NCBI GenBank assembly: GCA_050874905.1
Contig: JBNMLP010000020.1
Coordinates: 1 to 52,242 of the forward strand
Source of the DNA: NC2004 sp050874905
GTDB taxonomy: Bacteria; Bacillota; Clostridia; Lachnospirales; Lachnospiraceae
Direction: 5' to 3'
Length of the DNA: 52,242 nucleotides
The position numbers and the translations under genes are program-made. Below are positions 23,912 through 31,997 of this stretch, piece after piece. The notes under the pieces are model-generated. The model was not told where the DNA came from. It searched no databases and saw nothing but the letters and a program-made list of their open reading frames with translations. Within the stretch, counting starts at the first letter, position 1, and every line of letters begins with the position of its first letter.

Positions 23912-24701
23912 TGCTCCGTCCACCTGCTCGTAACCGCAACGCCAGTCTGACACTGTCAATCGCTGTTTTTACTACCTTCATTTTACTGTTTCCTTCTTTA
24001 AAGTCATAGCGCAGTTCAAAAGGAACTTCTAAGAAACGCGCACCACATAAGGACAGCTTATATAATACCTCTGCCATGCAGGTAAAGCCTGTCTCAGACA
24101 CAAGATCCTCCCCATATTGGGAAAATCCCTTTTTCAATATCTCACTTGTATAAAGGCGGTAGCCACAAGTATAATCCCGCACACCTTTTACCCCTAATAA
24201 CAGAGAATACACGAACCGCGCCCCCTGGCTGGTAAGCAGACGGTAACCTGCCACCCCCTGTACACTGGCTCCTCGTTGATAACGGGAAGCGATCACAACA
24301 TCTGCCTGAAGTTCCTCTGCTGTTGTCTGTGTCGTTTCTCTTCCAATCTTACGCAGCATGGAGAGTACGTACTTTGGATCCTGTGTATTGTCGCAGTCCA
24401 TGAGGCAGGCAAAAGCACAAGTTTCTCTTTCTGCCGCATAGGAAAGTCCGGTCTTCACCGCCGCTCCAAGTCCTTTGTTTTTTTCGTGATTTAAAAGTGT
24501 CACGTTTGGAAACTGCTCGGAAAGTCTTGTCGCAATTTCCTTCGTCGCATCCGAACTTCCATCATTTACGATCACAATATGAAGGTTCAAGGCATGCCGT
24601 TCCTTTATTTTACGCTGTCCCTTAAGCCATGTCGTCACCATTTTTTCTACATTCTGCTCTTCATTATAGGCAGGCAGAATTACTACTAATTCATTCTTCA
24701 T
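23883..24701 (-). CDS. Family 2 glycosyltransferase (DPM1-like)
   Basis: 272 aa, soluble or peripheral. GT-A motifs: VVILPAYNEEQNVEKM at the N-terminus, HIVIVNDGSSDAT, LMDCDNTQDPKY (DxD-like metal site) and the later RYQRGASVQGVAGYR. The best match is the polyprenyl-phosphate sugar synthase branch that works with GtrA proteins. Its start overlaps the end of the larger glycosyltransferase gene by 11 bp. Confidence 0.92.
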   Translation of the reverse strand: MKNELVVILPAYNEEQNVEKMVTTWLKGQRKIKERHALNLHIVIVNDGSSDATKEIATRLSEQFPNVTLLNHEKNKGLGAAVKTGLSYAAERETCAFACLMDCDNTQDPKYVLSMLRKIGRETTQTTAEELQADVVIASRYQRGASVQGVAGYRLLTSQGARFVYSLLLGVKGVRDYTCGYRLYTSEILKKGFSQYGEDLVSETGFTCMAEVLYKLSLCGARFLEVPFELRYDFKEGNSKMKVVKTAIDSVRLALRLRAGGRSNGKEHQKDI

Positions 24702-26064
24702 CGTTATTAACCACCTCTCTTGCCTTATTCAGTGCACGGATCAGCCATGCAAAATCACTTCTGACCACTGCACGAAAGGCACTACATTCTTCTGTAAGAT
24801 TACTGGTACGCCACGTCTGACTCCGGCTGATCGAGTTTACGATCCCGGCAAAACGGAACCAGAATACAAGGAAATTAAACAGTGGCAGTAAAAATGCCAG
24901 ATACCACTTTGGCGCGTAATACCGCTTCACTTCCTTGCGCGGCGTTAAAAAGATCAGCACATTGATATAGTAAAGCAATGCGGATATCACATATAAAACA
25001 TAGATCACAACAAGCGACATAAGGATCAGCTTCATCGGATAATTTTTAAATGCCAGAAAGATCAATGCGAAATACCAAATCATACGTGGAAATGCAAAGG
25101 TATGATCGTACATCAAAAGCCGGATGGCAAAGTTGGAAAGAAAACCCTTTCCCGCCGACAGCTTTTTCCGCAAAAACATATGCGCCACTTCCAACTCTCC
25201 ACGCTGCCAGCGCTGTCGCTGTGTATAAAGCTGGTTAATGCCCTCGATCGGATCTACATAAAAGATCGCTTTCGGACAGATCCTCACACGCTGATGCAGC
25301 ATTTCCCTGACCTGAAAAGTAACATGGGTATCTTCACACACCGTATCCGTGTTGTAAAGCTGGGTCTTTAAGATCGCTGATTTCCGGAACGCACTGAACG
25401 CACCGGAAAGTGTGTAAATACTGTTAAACTCCGATTCAAAATTACGTCCGGCTAAAAATGCCTGACAATATTCAAAAAATTCCACTTTCCGGAACAGTCG
25501 GAGAAATGGATTTTTCGTTTCGTCGATCATCTTTGGATTGGTCATGATCGTTCCAGTGACACAGTGGGTGTCCGGCTCCTGCTCAAACATGTTCACCATA
25601 CTTCTAAGAGCATCCGGATGCAGAATACCATCACTGTCAATATGAATGATATACTTACCGTAGCTGCTGAACAATGCCAGATTTAATGCTTTTGACTTAC
25701 CCTGCTTGGCATTCATCCAGTTCATGCGGAGATCCGGATATAGCATCTGACACTCATTATATATTTCAAAGCTGTTGTCACGGCTCTCGTTATTGACCAG
25801 CATAATGTGGATCAGCTCGCTTGGATAAGTGGACTCCGCCACCGAAGCAATACAAGCCTTTAACGTATCCGCAGAATTGTACACTGGGATGATCAGTGTG
25901 ATCTCCGGATCATACGATGCCGGCACTTCTTTTTTCTGCCGGAACCGCTTGAATAAAAGCACAAAGAAATTGCCGATTGCCGGAAAGATCTCCATCAAAA
26001 GCGGAATGATGATCCATGCCATCCAGAATACGATTGTACTTAAAATATAATCAATCACCGTCAT
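24691..26064 (-). CDS. Exosortase G-associated family 2 glycosyltransferase (membrane, processive type)
   Basis: 457 aa. One or two N-terminal helices (about 5-40), a GT2 catalytic domain with LIIPVYNSADTLKACIASV, IHIDSDG (DxD) and QRQRWQRGELE (the QxxRW motif of processive synthases), and three C-terminal helices (about 320-420). Family knowledge places this type directly beside xrtG in Firmicutes. It likely extends or transfers the polymer at the membrane. It overlaps the xrtG stop by 14 bp. Confidence 0.92.
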   Translation of the reverse strand: MTVIDYILSTIVFWMAWIIIPLLMEIFPAIGNFFVLLFKRFRQKKEVPASYDPEITLIIPVYNSADTLKACIASVAESTYPSELIHIMLVNNESRDNSFEIYNECQMLYPDLRMNWMNAKQGKSKALNLALFSSYGKYIIHIDSDGILHPDALRSMVNMFEQEPDTHCVTGTIMTNPKMIDETKNPFLRLFRKVEFFEYCQAFLAGRNFESEFNSIYTLSGAFSAFRKSAILKTQLYNTDTVCEDTHVTFQVREMLHQRVRICPKAIFYVDPIEGINQLYTQRQRWQRGELEVAHMFLRKKLSAGKGFLSNFAIRLLMYDHTFAFPRMIWYFALIFLAFKNYPMKLILMSLVVIYVLYVISALLYYINVLIFLTPRKEVKRYYAPKWYLAFLLPLFNFLVFWFRFAGIVNSISRSQTWRTSNLTEECSAFRAVVRSDFAWLIRALNKAREVVNNDEE

Positions 26065-26641
26065 ATCGGAAACTACCTACTTTCTGTCTGACAATCTGTG
26101 ATTTTGTGAACACATAGAAATAAAGAGCAACGGAGCAGGCATAGAAAAGCAGCCGTCCAAATACCGTATGCGCCAGAAAATAAATATCATTTCCTCCAAA
26201 ATGTACCAGTACACAGATCAACAAGATCCGTGCTACATTGCTCACAAAAATAAAAAGGAATCCCAGTATATTCACTACTACCTTCTCGTAAAACTGGTAC
26301 ACCGGAAAGAACCAGAGCAGTGAACTAAATGCCATGATCTCAATGATTCCGGAGCACTCATAGTCGATGTACAGTGATATGGACTCCCCTTTTGATTGAA
26401 TAAATAACAGGGCATACTGATAAAACGAATCAAATAGCCCCGTCAATTGTCCTATAATACCAGCCACCGCCGTTACCGCCTTGGTAAGCGGCACGGTCAG
26501 AAGTGGCTGTATCCATGCTAATAAAAACAAAAACAATCCTACGCTGCCAAGACAAAAATACCAAAATTCCAGCTTGGCACGCTTACATACACTCAGCACA
26601 TATAACCAGAGAACAAATAAAATGACTAAAAAGAAATTCAT
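26051..26641 (-). CDS. xrtG: Exosortase family protein XrtG
   Basis: 196 aa with six or so membrane helices. The exosortase catalytic residues are all present: Cys96 in YECSGIIE, Arg138 in SNVARIL and His158 in FLAHTVFG. Exosortases act at the outer face of the membrane on a C-terminal sorting tail of a partner protein, and some are coupled to polysaccharide export. The ATG directly follows the stop of the surface-protein gene (TAAATG), so that protein is the obvious substrate. Confidence 0.93.
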   Translation of the reverse strand: MNFFLVILFVLWLYVLSVCKRAKLEFWYFCLGSVGLFLFLLAWIQPLLTVPLTKAVTAVAGIIGQLTGLFDSFYQYALLFIQSKGESISLYIDYECSGIIEIMAFSSLLWFFPVYQFYEKVVVNILGFLFIFVSNVARILLICVLVHFGGNDIYFLAHTVFGRLLFYACSVALYFYVFTKSQIVRQKVGSFRYDGD

Positions 26642-27871
26642 TTACTCTTGAACCTGCTTTCTGCTTTTTCGATACCAGATATACGCCACAAATGCAATAC
26701 AGATTCCCACCCCTACGGCAGCCCCCGTTGAGGTTCCGGAAGTATGAATGGAATTACCGCCAATATTGCTGCAGTTAAATGAGATTTCACGAATGGAATC
26801 CTCTGGAATACCTGTAATCTTTGCTAGTACAGAAAGATCTACCCGGAACTCAAACTCATCTGAAACATGTTTTTCATTATATACCGTTACGGCAATGTCT
26901 CCCATGTTGTATGGTGGATACTGACTGTAAAATAAGGACAGCATCGTAGTTCCGACCGGAAGATGATATACCTGATCACTCTTGCTCCAATCAATCGTTC
27001 CATCTGCATTGGCAAACTGTGCAGAAAACTGTACCGACTTTTCATTGTTGACTGTCAGCACAAAATTCGTCAGTGGAATCTGGCTCTGGTATAATTCGTG
27101 CATTTTTACATGCACGTAAACGTCCTTTCCATCCATGTAAATACCTGCTTTGTGATTACATTCTTTATTGTTGGAATACCATGTAAGTGCATCCTTGACA
27201 TCAATATTCGTCCAATCTTCATAATATCCGTCAACCACAATGCCGGATGTGGATGGTTTGCTCTCAGTGGTTGCATTTTCTGTCGTAGCAGCCGCTGCCG
27301 TTGTAGCTTCTTCTGTTGTGGGTGCCTCCGTCGTTGGCTCTGCCTTTGTACTTTCTTCTGCTTTTGCAACAGAAACATCCTTGACATAAACCACATTACC
27401 GCTGGCATCAGTTAAAGAAACCGACTCTGTATCTCCAAATAACGAGACTGGAAAACTCATCTCCCACTGATAACAGTTGGAATCTGAGAGATATGCTCCC
27501 ATACCGGATACATTCTCCATTGTCTTTCCGGAACCATCTACAATATTCAGTGTACGGACAGCTTCCTGCCAGCCATAGCTGGTCTGATAGGTGGAAAAAT
27601 CAATCTTCTTCCCCTCTTTTGTCATAAATGCCAGCTGCTGTCCCCAGGAAATGGCACTGTTCATTCCATTTCCCTCTTTTGCATATACATAAACCCGGTC
27701 CCCATTTGCTACCATGGCAACCTCCGACAGATTGCCGGATGCCTGATGCTTCTTTACATTCTCCCAGTCAGAAAATGACGCATCCACAGACATCGACGCT
27801 GCTTTACTGATCATGCCTGTCGCAGCAAAAATCATCACTGCAAACAAAGCTAAAAATCTGATACGTTTCAT
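26642..27871 (-). CDS. Secreted two-domain protein with C-terminal sorting-type tail (likely XrtG substrate)
   Basis: 409 aa from the ATG at 27871, which has AAAGGAGG upstream. Signal peptide about 1-24, then two related beta-rich domains that each open with V-D-x-x-x-x-D-W (VDASFSDWENV near 28 and VDGYYEDWTNI near 215). They are joined by a Thr/Ala/Glu-rich linker (about 170-210). The C-terminus has GTSTGAAVGVG, one membrane helix (about 380-398) and the basic tail WYRKSRKQ, with no LPxTG or PEP motif. This agrees with the Firmicu-CTERM class of exosortase targets (family recollection, not searched). Confidence 0.85.
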   Translation of the reverse strand: MKRIRFLALFAVMIFAATGMISKAASMSVDASFSDWENVKKHQASGNLSEVAMVANGDRVYVYAKEGNGMNSAISWGQQLAFMTKEGKKIDFSTYQTSYGWQEAVRTLNIVDGSGKTMENVSGMGAYLSDSNCYQWEMSFPVSLFGDTESVSLTDASGNVVYVKDVSVAKAEESTKAEPTTEAPTTEEATTAAAATTENATTESKPSTSGIVVDGYYEDWTNIDVKDALTWYSNNKECNHKAGIYMDGKDVYVHVKMHELYQSQIPLTNFVLTVNNEKSVQFSAQFANADGTIDWSKSDQVYHLPVGTTMLSLFYSQYPPYNMGDIAVTVYNEKHVSDEFEFRVDLSVLAKITGIPEDSIREISFNCSNIGGNSIHTSGTSTGAAVGVGICIAFVAYIWYRKSRKQVQE

Positions 27872-27953
27872 GCTACGCACCTCCTTTCAGGTTGTCTCTT
27901 ACAACTTCTGCTTTCTCTTATCGTATGAAATGTATCGCGACCTGTTCCTATTC

Positions 27954-28385
27954 TTATAGGAACTGTTCTTTATCTTTCATCAACGCTTCCCATCTACTAT
28001 TCATATCGTCATCTCCGGCGGATGAAAGAAGTAGTTTATCCGAAATCGAATATTTTCTTACCGGAGTTTCTGATATACTAAGCTGCATCAAATGCAGCTT
28101 ATGTTTCAAAAGCCGCTGCCTTAATTCTTCGTAAAAATAATCACCAATGTTTTCCACGGTCGGATCAAGAGTTGAAAATTCTTCCAGATCATTCAAATAT
28201 TGTCCGGAAAAATGTGCAAAATACTGATCCAGCCTCTTTTCAATCGCATAAAATGCCACAAAATCCTGTTCCAACACTTCAATAAACAAAGTAATGGCAA
28301 ACGTATGGGCATGCCGTTTCTCCGGCTGATCCGAAAAGCTGTGGCTCGCATTCATATAATATTTCAATTTATAATACGTGACCAT
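27954..28385 (-). CDS. PTPS/QueD-like protein B lacking catalytic Cys and Asp-His
   Basis: 143 aa, first gene of the XrtG-locus operon, RBS AAGGAGGAG. Zinc histidines H15 (NASH), H25 and H27 (RHAHTF) and the pterin-site Glu106 (ISETPVRKY) are present, as is PTVEN. The position of QueD Cys27 is Pro21, and Asp70-His71 correspond to Ser60-Gly61. It is a divergent paralogue of the PTPS-like protein encoded near 22.1 kb and shares the same kind of losses. The last 15 or so residues are charged and unique. Function unknown; the link to exosortase is by context. Confidence 0.87.
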   Translation of the reverse strand: MVTYYKLKYYMNASHSFSDQPEKRHAHTFAITLFIEVLEQDFVAFYAIEKRLDQYFAHFSGQYLNDLEEFSTLDPTVENIGDYFYEELRQRLLKHKLHLMQLSISETPVRKYSISDKLLLSSAGDDDMNSRWEALMKDKEQFL

Positions 28386-28419
28386 AGACTCCTCCTTACT
28401 GTATAGTGTAGCTCAAAAA

Positions 28420-28463
28420 AAGCAAAATTGCAATCTACATTATCTGGTAAACTGCAATTTTGC
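28420..28463 (-). terminator. Terminator between the sensor kinase and the XrtG operon
   Basis: GGCAAAATTGCA and TGCAATTTTGC form an 11-12 bp stem. On the minus strand TTTTTTT follows, directly after the kinase stop at 28470 and before the XrtG-locus operon, so the operon needs its own promoter or read-through. Confidence 0.8.
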
Positions 28464-28469
28464 CTTATT

Positions 28470-31169
28470 TCACATATCCTGTTCTACAGCTGGAAAAGAA
28501 ACCGACACTTTAAACAAATCTCCATCCAAAGCAATGTCAAATGTGCCCCCCATCAGCTCAGTCAGACTCTTCGCAATAGATAATCCCAAACCGCTTCCTT
28601 CACTGCTTCTCGCCTCATCTCCCCGGACAAAACGGTTGGTCAGCTCTGACACATCCTTTTTCAGTGGATTCTCGGAAATATTGCGCAGACAAAGTACATA
28701 ACGACCGTCCTGCTGGGTGAGTGTCACGTACACACGCGTATTTGGCATAGAATACTTAAAAATATTCTGGAACAGATTTTCAAATACTCTGAAACACCGT
28801 CTGCCATCTGCAAAGATCACATAATCTGCCTCCTCAAATTCGGCAACCACCTGAAGATTTTTCTCCATAAAACGGTCTTCAAACTCTCCGATCGTCTGGT
28901 TGAGCAATTCTTCCATATTCAGGTTGATCGGCGCAAGTTCAATATTTCCAGTGCTGGCTTTGGATGCCTCCACCAGATCTTCTATCAACTGTTTTAAACG
29001 GTTAGATTTCTGATCCAGTACCTCTACATATCCCTTTAACGGTTCTGTATCAATGTGTTCCCTTTTGATCAGGTCTACATAGTTGATGATCGATGTCAGC
29101 GGCGTCTTAATATCGTGTGATACATTCGTGATCAGTTCTGCCTTCAGTCTCTCATCACGGGTACTCTTATCAATCGCCTTTTCCAATCCTTCACTGATCC
29201 GGTTGATCTGATTTGCCAGCTGTTCCTTTTCACCTGTCATAGCAGAGGTATCAATCTGGTACCTTACATTTCCGTTCGCAAGTTCCATGATTCCCTGCAC
29301 GATCTCTTCCAACATTTTCTGATCCCGGTACAAATGATAAAAGCGGCGTCCAAAATAAAGCAGCCATGCCACAAGGCACACAATTGCTCCAAGCCCCAGG
29401 CCAGAAAGAAGAAACAACAGAAAAAGCAACAAAAATAATACATGGATCACATTATATGCAAGCTCGCGCACAATATTTTTTTTCAAGGTTCCCTGGTTAT
29501 TCCATACCACCTTTGCTGCCTCGGCGATACGGATGGCATTGGCTTTGATCCCATGCTTATAGATGTGCACTAATAGCAAATGTTCTTTAAACTGATGACA
29601 TTTGATCAGACGCACTGAACTTAAGATCAGATACATAAGAACGATATAAGCAATGGCACTAAGCACCACTAACAATAATGCGATCAATGCAAGGATCGGC
29701 ACTTCATTTCCATAAAATCCGTCCATCGTAACGCCTTCATAAAGCAGTTCTAATAAAAGACCGATACCAAAAAGTATTGCTCCCCCTGCCACAAGCTTGG
29801 TAAACAGGTAATGCCGGTCTCTCCGCTTTACCTCTGCCACTTCCCGATAAAGCACCACGGCAAAAGTAATGACAAAGAGCAGCAGTGTCAGGATCAGCAC
29901 AAGTACAAGAACATCAGCATAATTAAGGAGACGTGCTCTGAGATAACTGGAAGTCAGCGGTGTGAGCGACAGATTATTTTTCAAACCGATCTCTACTTTT
30001 TGGATATTTTCATAATTGGCAAACGCAGAAAAGTCATCTCCACTGATCTCAAGTGCTCCACTGTCAATCCTGCGCTTTGTCTTTACATCAAAGGTTTTGT
30101 CGGTCACATTGTAACTGATCACATCATCCTTAGCAAGCTGCTGATCGGTACAATTCTGTACGACGTCATCTGCAAGTGTAACGCGGTAATCCACTTCGTT
30201 GACCAGATTATAGTTAATATTATAATACCAGTCCTGATGTTCTGAAATGGTCTTTATTTTTTCCTGCATTCCAAGGTAAGCAAGTGGTTCTTCTACTGTT
30301 GTAAACGGAGCCGTAATAATGGACTGATAGAATTCCTCCTCTGAATCATAGCAAAGCTGGCTCGCCGGTATATAAAACTCCTTTCCGTCCGAAGCATCCT
30401 GATAATCAAAACTGTACCAGATTCCATTGCTGTATAACTCATAAAATCCGCCATCCATACTGTAAAGTACCAGATTATTATTTTTCTTGTTATAGTATCC
30501 GTAGGCGGAATCCTTTGTATTACGGTAGTAATCGATGGAAACCTCTTCTTCCCCATCACTTGCCCGGGTTAATGCAGTATCAAATTGTTTGTCATAATAA
30601 CGGGAATCCGCTACCCCGGACTTGACAGTTGCATAGTGTTCCAGCAGCTGATAAAACTGCTCCCCTGTCAGATGCAGATAATTCTTTACATCCGTTGTTC
30701 CCAACTGCTGTTTGATTTCATCGTAAAAATAGTAATAGGAATCTCCACTATCTACTCCATTTTTAATATTACTTGCGACCGTCGGATGTTTCTTTTTTAA
30801 AGTCTTATACGTAACATCCTGATAAGGAAGATCCTCCTGTGTGATCTCCTTTCCGCTTTTCCAGTCAAGATCAGAAAATTCACTTACACGGTACATCACA
30901 TCGCCCGATTTGACCTCGGTTGTTTTGTCTTTGACTGCTCCTGATTCCAGCATGGAATTAACCATAAACCGTGACCAGATTCCGACTTCATCACTGAACG
31001 TATCTGTTTTCAAATATTCCTTATAACTGGCTACTGCCTTTTCATCTGCGCTTCCACTATAGGTAAAAATAAGCAGTATCGTCCCTGTCAATGCAAGCAG
31101 AGCAAACACAAAAAGTACCAGCAGTATAAGAGGCCTTTTCCATCCTGTCCTTGTTTTTTTATCCTCCAT
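28470..31169 (-). CDS. Large multi-pass sensor histidine kinase
   Basis: 899 aa. Helix at about 13-35, a large extracytosolic domain (about 36-420), a cluster of five or six helices (about 423-615), a HAMP-like segment (about 620-665), HisKA with LITNVSHDIKTPLTSIINY (His about 681) and a HATPase (ending about 890) with FENLFQNIFKYS and GSGLGLSIAKSL. The 385-residue sensor domain is not recognised. It sits 4 bp after its OmpR-type regulator gene and just upstream of the XrtG locus, which it may control (inference). Confidence 0.93.
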   Translation of the reverse strand: MEDKKTRTGWKRPLILLVLFVFALLALTGTILLIFTYSGSADEKAVASYKEYLKTDTFSDEVGIWSRFMVNSMLESGAVKDKTTEVKSGDVMYRVSEFSDLDWKSGKEITQEDLPYQDVTYKTLKKKHPTVASNIKNGVDSGDSYYYFYDEIKQQLGTTDVKNYLHLTGEQFYQLLEHYATVKSGVADSRYYDKQFDTALTRASDGEEEVSIDYYRNTKDSAYGYYNKKNNNLVLYSMDGGFYELYSNGIWYSFDYQDASDGKEFYIPASQLCYDSEEEFYQSIITAPFTTVEEPLAYLGMQEKIKTISEHQDWYYNINYNLVNEVDYRVTLADDVVQNCTDQQLAKDDVISYNVTDKTFDVKTKRRIDSGALEISGDDFSAFANYENIQKVEIGLKNNLSLTPLTSSYLRARLLNYADVLVLVLILTLLLFVITFAVVLYREVAEVKRRDRHYLFTKLVAGGAILFGIGLLLELLYEGVTMDGFYGNEVPILALIALLLVVLSAIAYIVLMYLILSSVRLIKCHQFKEHLLLVHIYKHGIKANAIRIAEAAKVVWNNQGTLKKNIVRELAYNVIHVLFLLLFLLFLLSGLGLGAIVCLVAWLLYFGRRFYHLYRDQKMLEEIVQGIMELANGNVRYQIDTSAMTGEKEQLANQINRISEGLEKAIDKSTRDERLKAELITNVSHDIKTPLTSIINYVDLIKREHIDTEPLKGYVEVLDQKSNRLKQLIEDLVEASKASTGNIELAPINLNMEELLNQTIGEFEDRFMEKNLQVVAEFEEADYVIFADGRRCFRVFENLFQNIFKYSMPNTRVYVTLTQQDGRYVLCLRNISENPLKKDVSELTNRFVRGDEARSSEGSGLGLSIAKSLTELMGGTFDIALDGDLFKVSVSFPAVEQDM

Positions 31170-31173
31170 ACAC

Positions 31174-31884
31174 TCAAATCCTTTCCTTAATCGCTTCCAT
31201 TTTGTAGCCCTGTCCCCAGACTACTTTTAAATATCTAGGTTCTTTCGGATTGATCTCGATCTTTTCCCGGATATGTCTGATATGTACTGCCACGATGTTA
31301 TCTGCGCCAATGGCTTCCTCCTCCCAGATCTGCTCATAGATCTGTCCCGTAGAAAACACACGCCCCGGATGCTGCATCAAAAACTGAAGAATGGAAAATT
31401 CAATCGGTGTCAACCGTACTTCTTCCCCATCTACAAACACCTGCTTGCGCTCATCATCCAGTGAAAGTCCTCCGAGCTTGATCACGCGCGGTTCTTCTTT
31501 CACAACTCCACCCTGATTGAGTGTCGTGTACCGACGCAGCTGGCTTTTTACTCTCGCGATCAGCTCTAGTGGGTTAAATGGTTTGGTGATGTAGTCGTCT
31601 GCGCCGATATTCAGTCCTAAGATCTTATCTGCATCCTCTGACTTCGCTGATAAAATGATAACCGGAATATTACTCTGTTCGCGCAGCTTCATGGTCGCAT
31701 GGATTCCGTCCATCTTCGGCATCATAATGTCGATCAGAAGAAGATGGATCTCTTCTTTTTTTAGAATGGCAAGTGCCTCCATTCCATCATACGCTTTGAA
31801 TACCTCATAACCTTCCGTCACCAGATAGATGGAGATTGCCTCCACGATCTCTTTATCATCATCGCATACTAATACATGATACAT
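31174..31884 (-). CDS. OmpR-family response regulator
   Basis: 236 aa from the ATG at 31884 (GGAGGAGAAGGAT upstream). Receiver domain with the acidic pair CDDD, phosphoacceptor Asp in LLLIDIMMPKMDG, the Thr/Ser switch region IILSAKSED and ITKPFNPLE (conserved Lys). A winged-helix Trans_reg_C domain follows, with RLTPIEFSILQFLMQHPG and VAVHIRHIREKIE. It forms a pair with the large kinase downstream. Confidence 0.96.
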   Translation of the reverse strand: MYHVLVCDDDKEIVEAISIYLVTEGYEVFKAYDGMEALAILKKEEIHLLLIDIMMPKMDGIHATMKLREQSNIPVIILSAKSEDADKILGLNIGADDYITKPFNPLELIARVKSQLRRYTTLNQGGVVKEEPRVIKLGGLSLDDERKQVFVDGEEVRLTPIEFSILQFLMQHPGRVFSTGQIYEQIWEEEAIGADNIVAVHIRHIREKIEINPKEPRYLKVVWGQGYKMEAIKERI

Positions 31885-31935
31885 ATCCTTCTCCTCCGTT
31901 CTCAATCCTGACATGTTATACTATATCTCATAAAA

Positions 31936-31967
31936 GTTAAGAGAAAATCGCACAATAGTTTAAGATA
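31936..31967. repeat. Direct repeat, candidate autoregulatory site
   Basis: GTTAAGA (31936-31942) and GTTTAAGATA (31958-31967) recur 22 bp apart, two helical turns, in the 113-bp gap upstream of the response-regulator gene. OmpR-type regulators often bind such repeats. The evidence is weak. Confidence 0.25.
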
Positions 31968-31997
31968 TTATGAAGCCTTTTCTCCTATTTTCTTATT

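Noticed and set aside
26642..27871. Sortase (LPxTG) substrate
   Set aside because: No LPxTG-like pentapeptide precedes the C-terminal helix, and the neighbouring gene is an exosortase, not a sortase.
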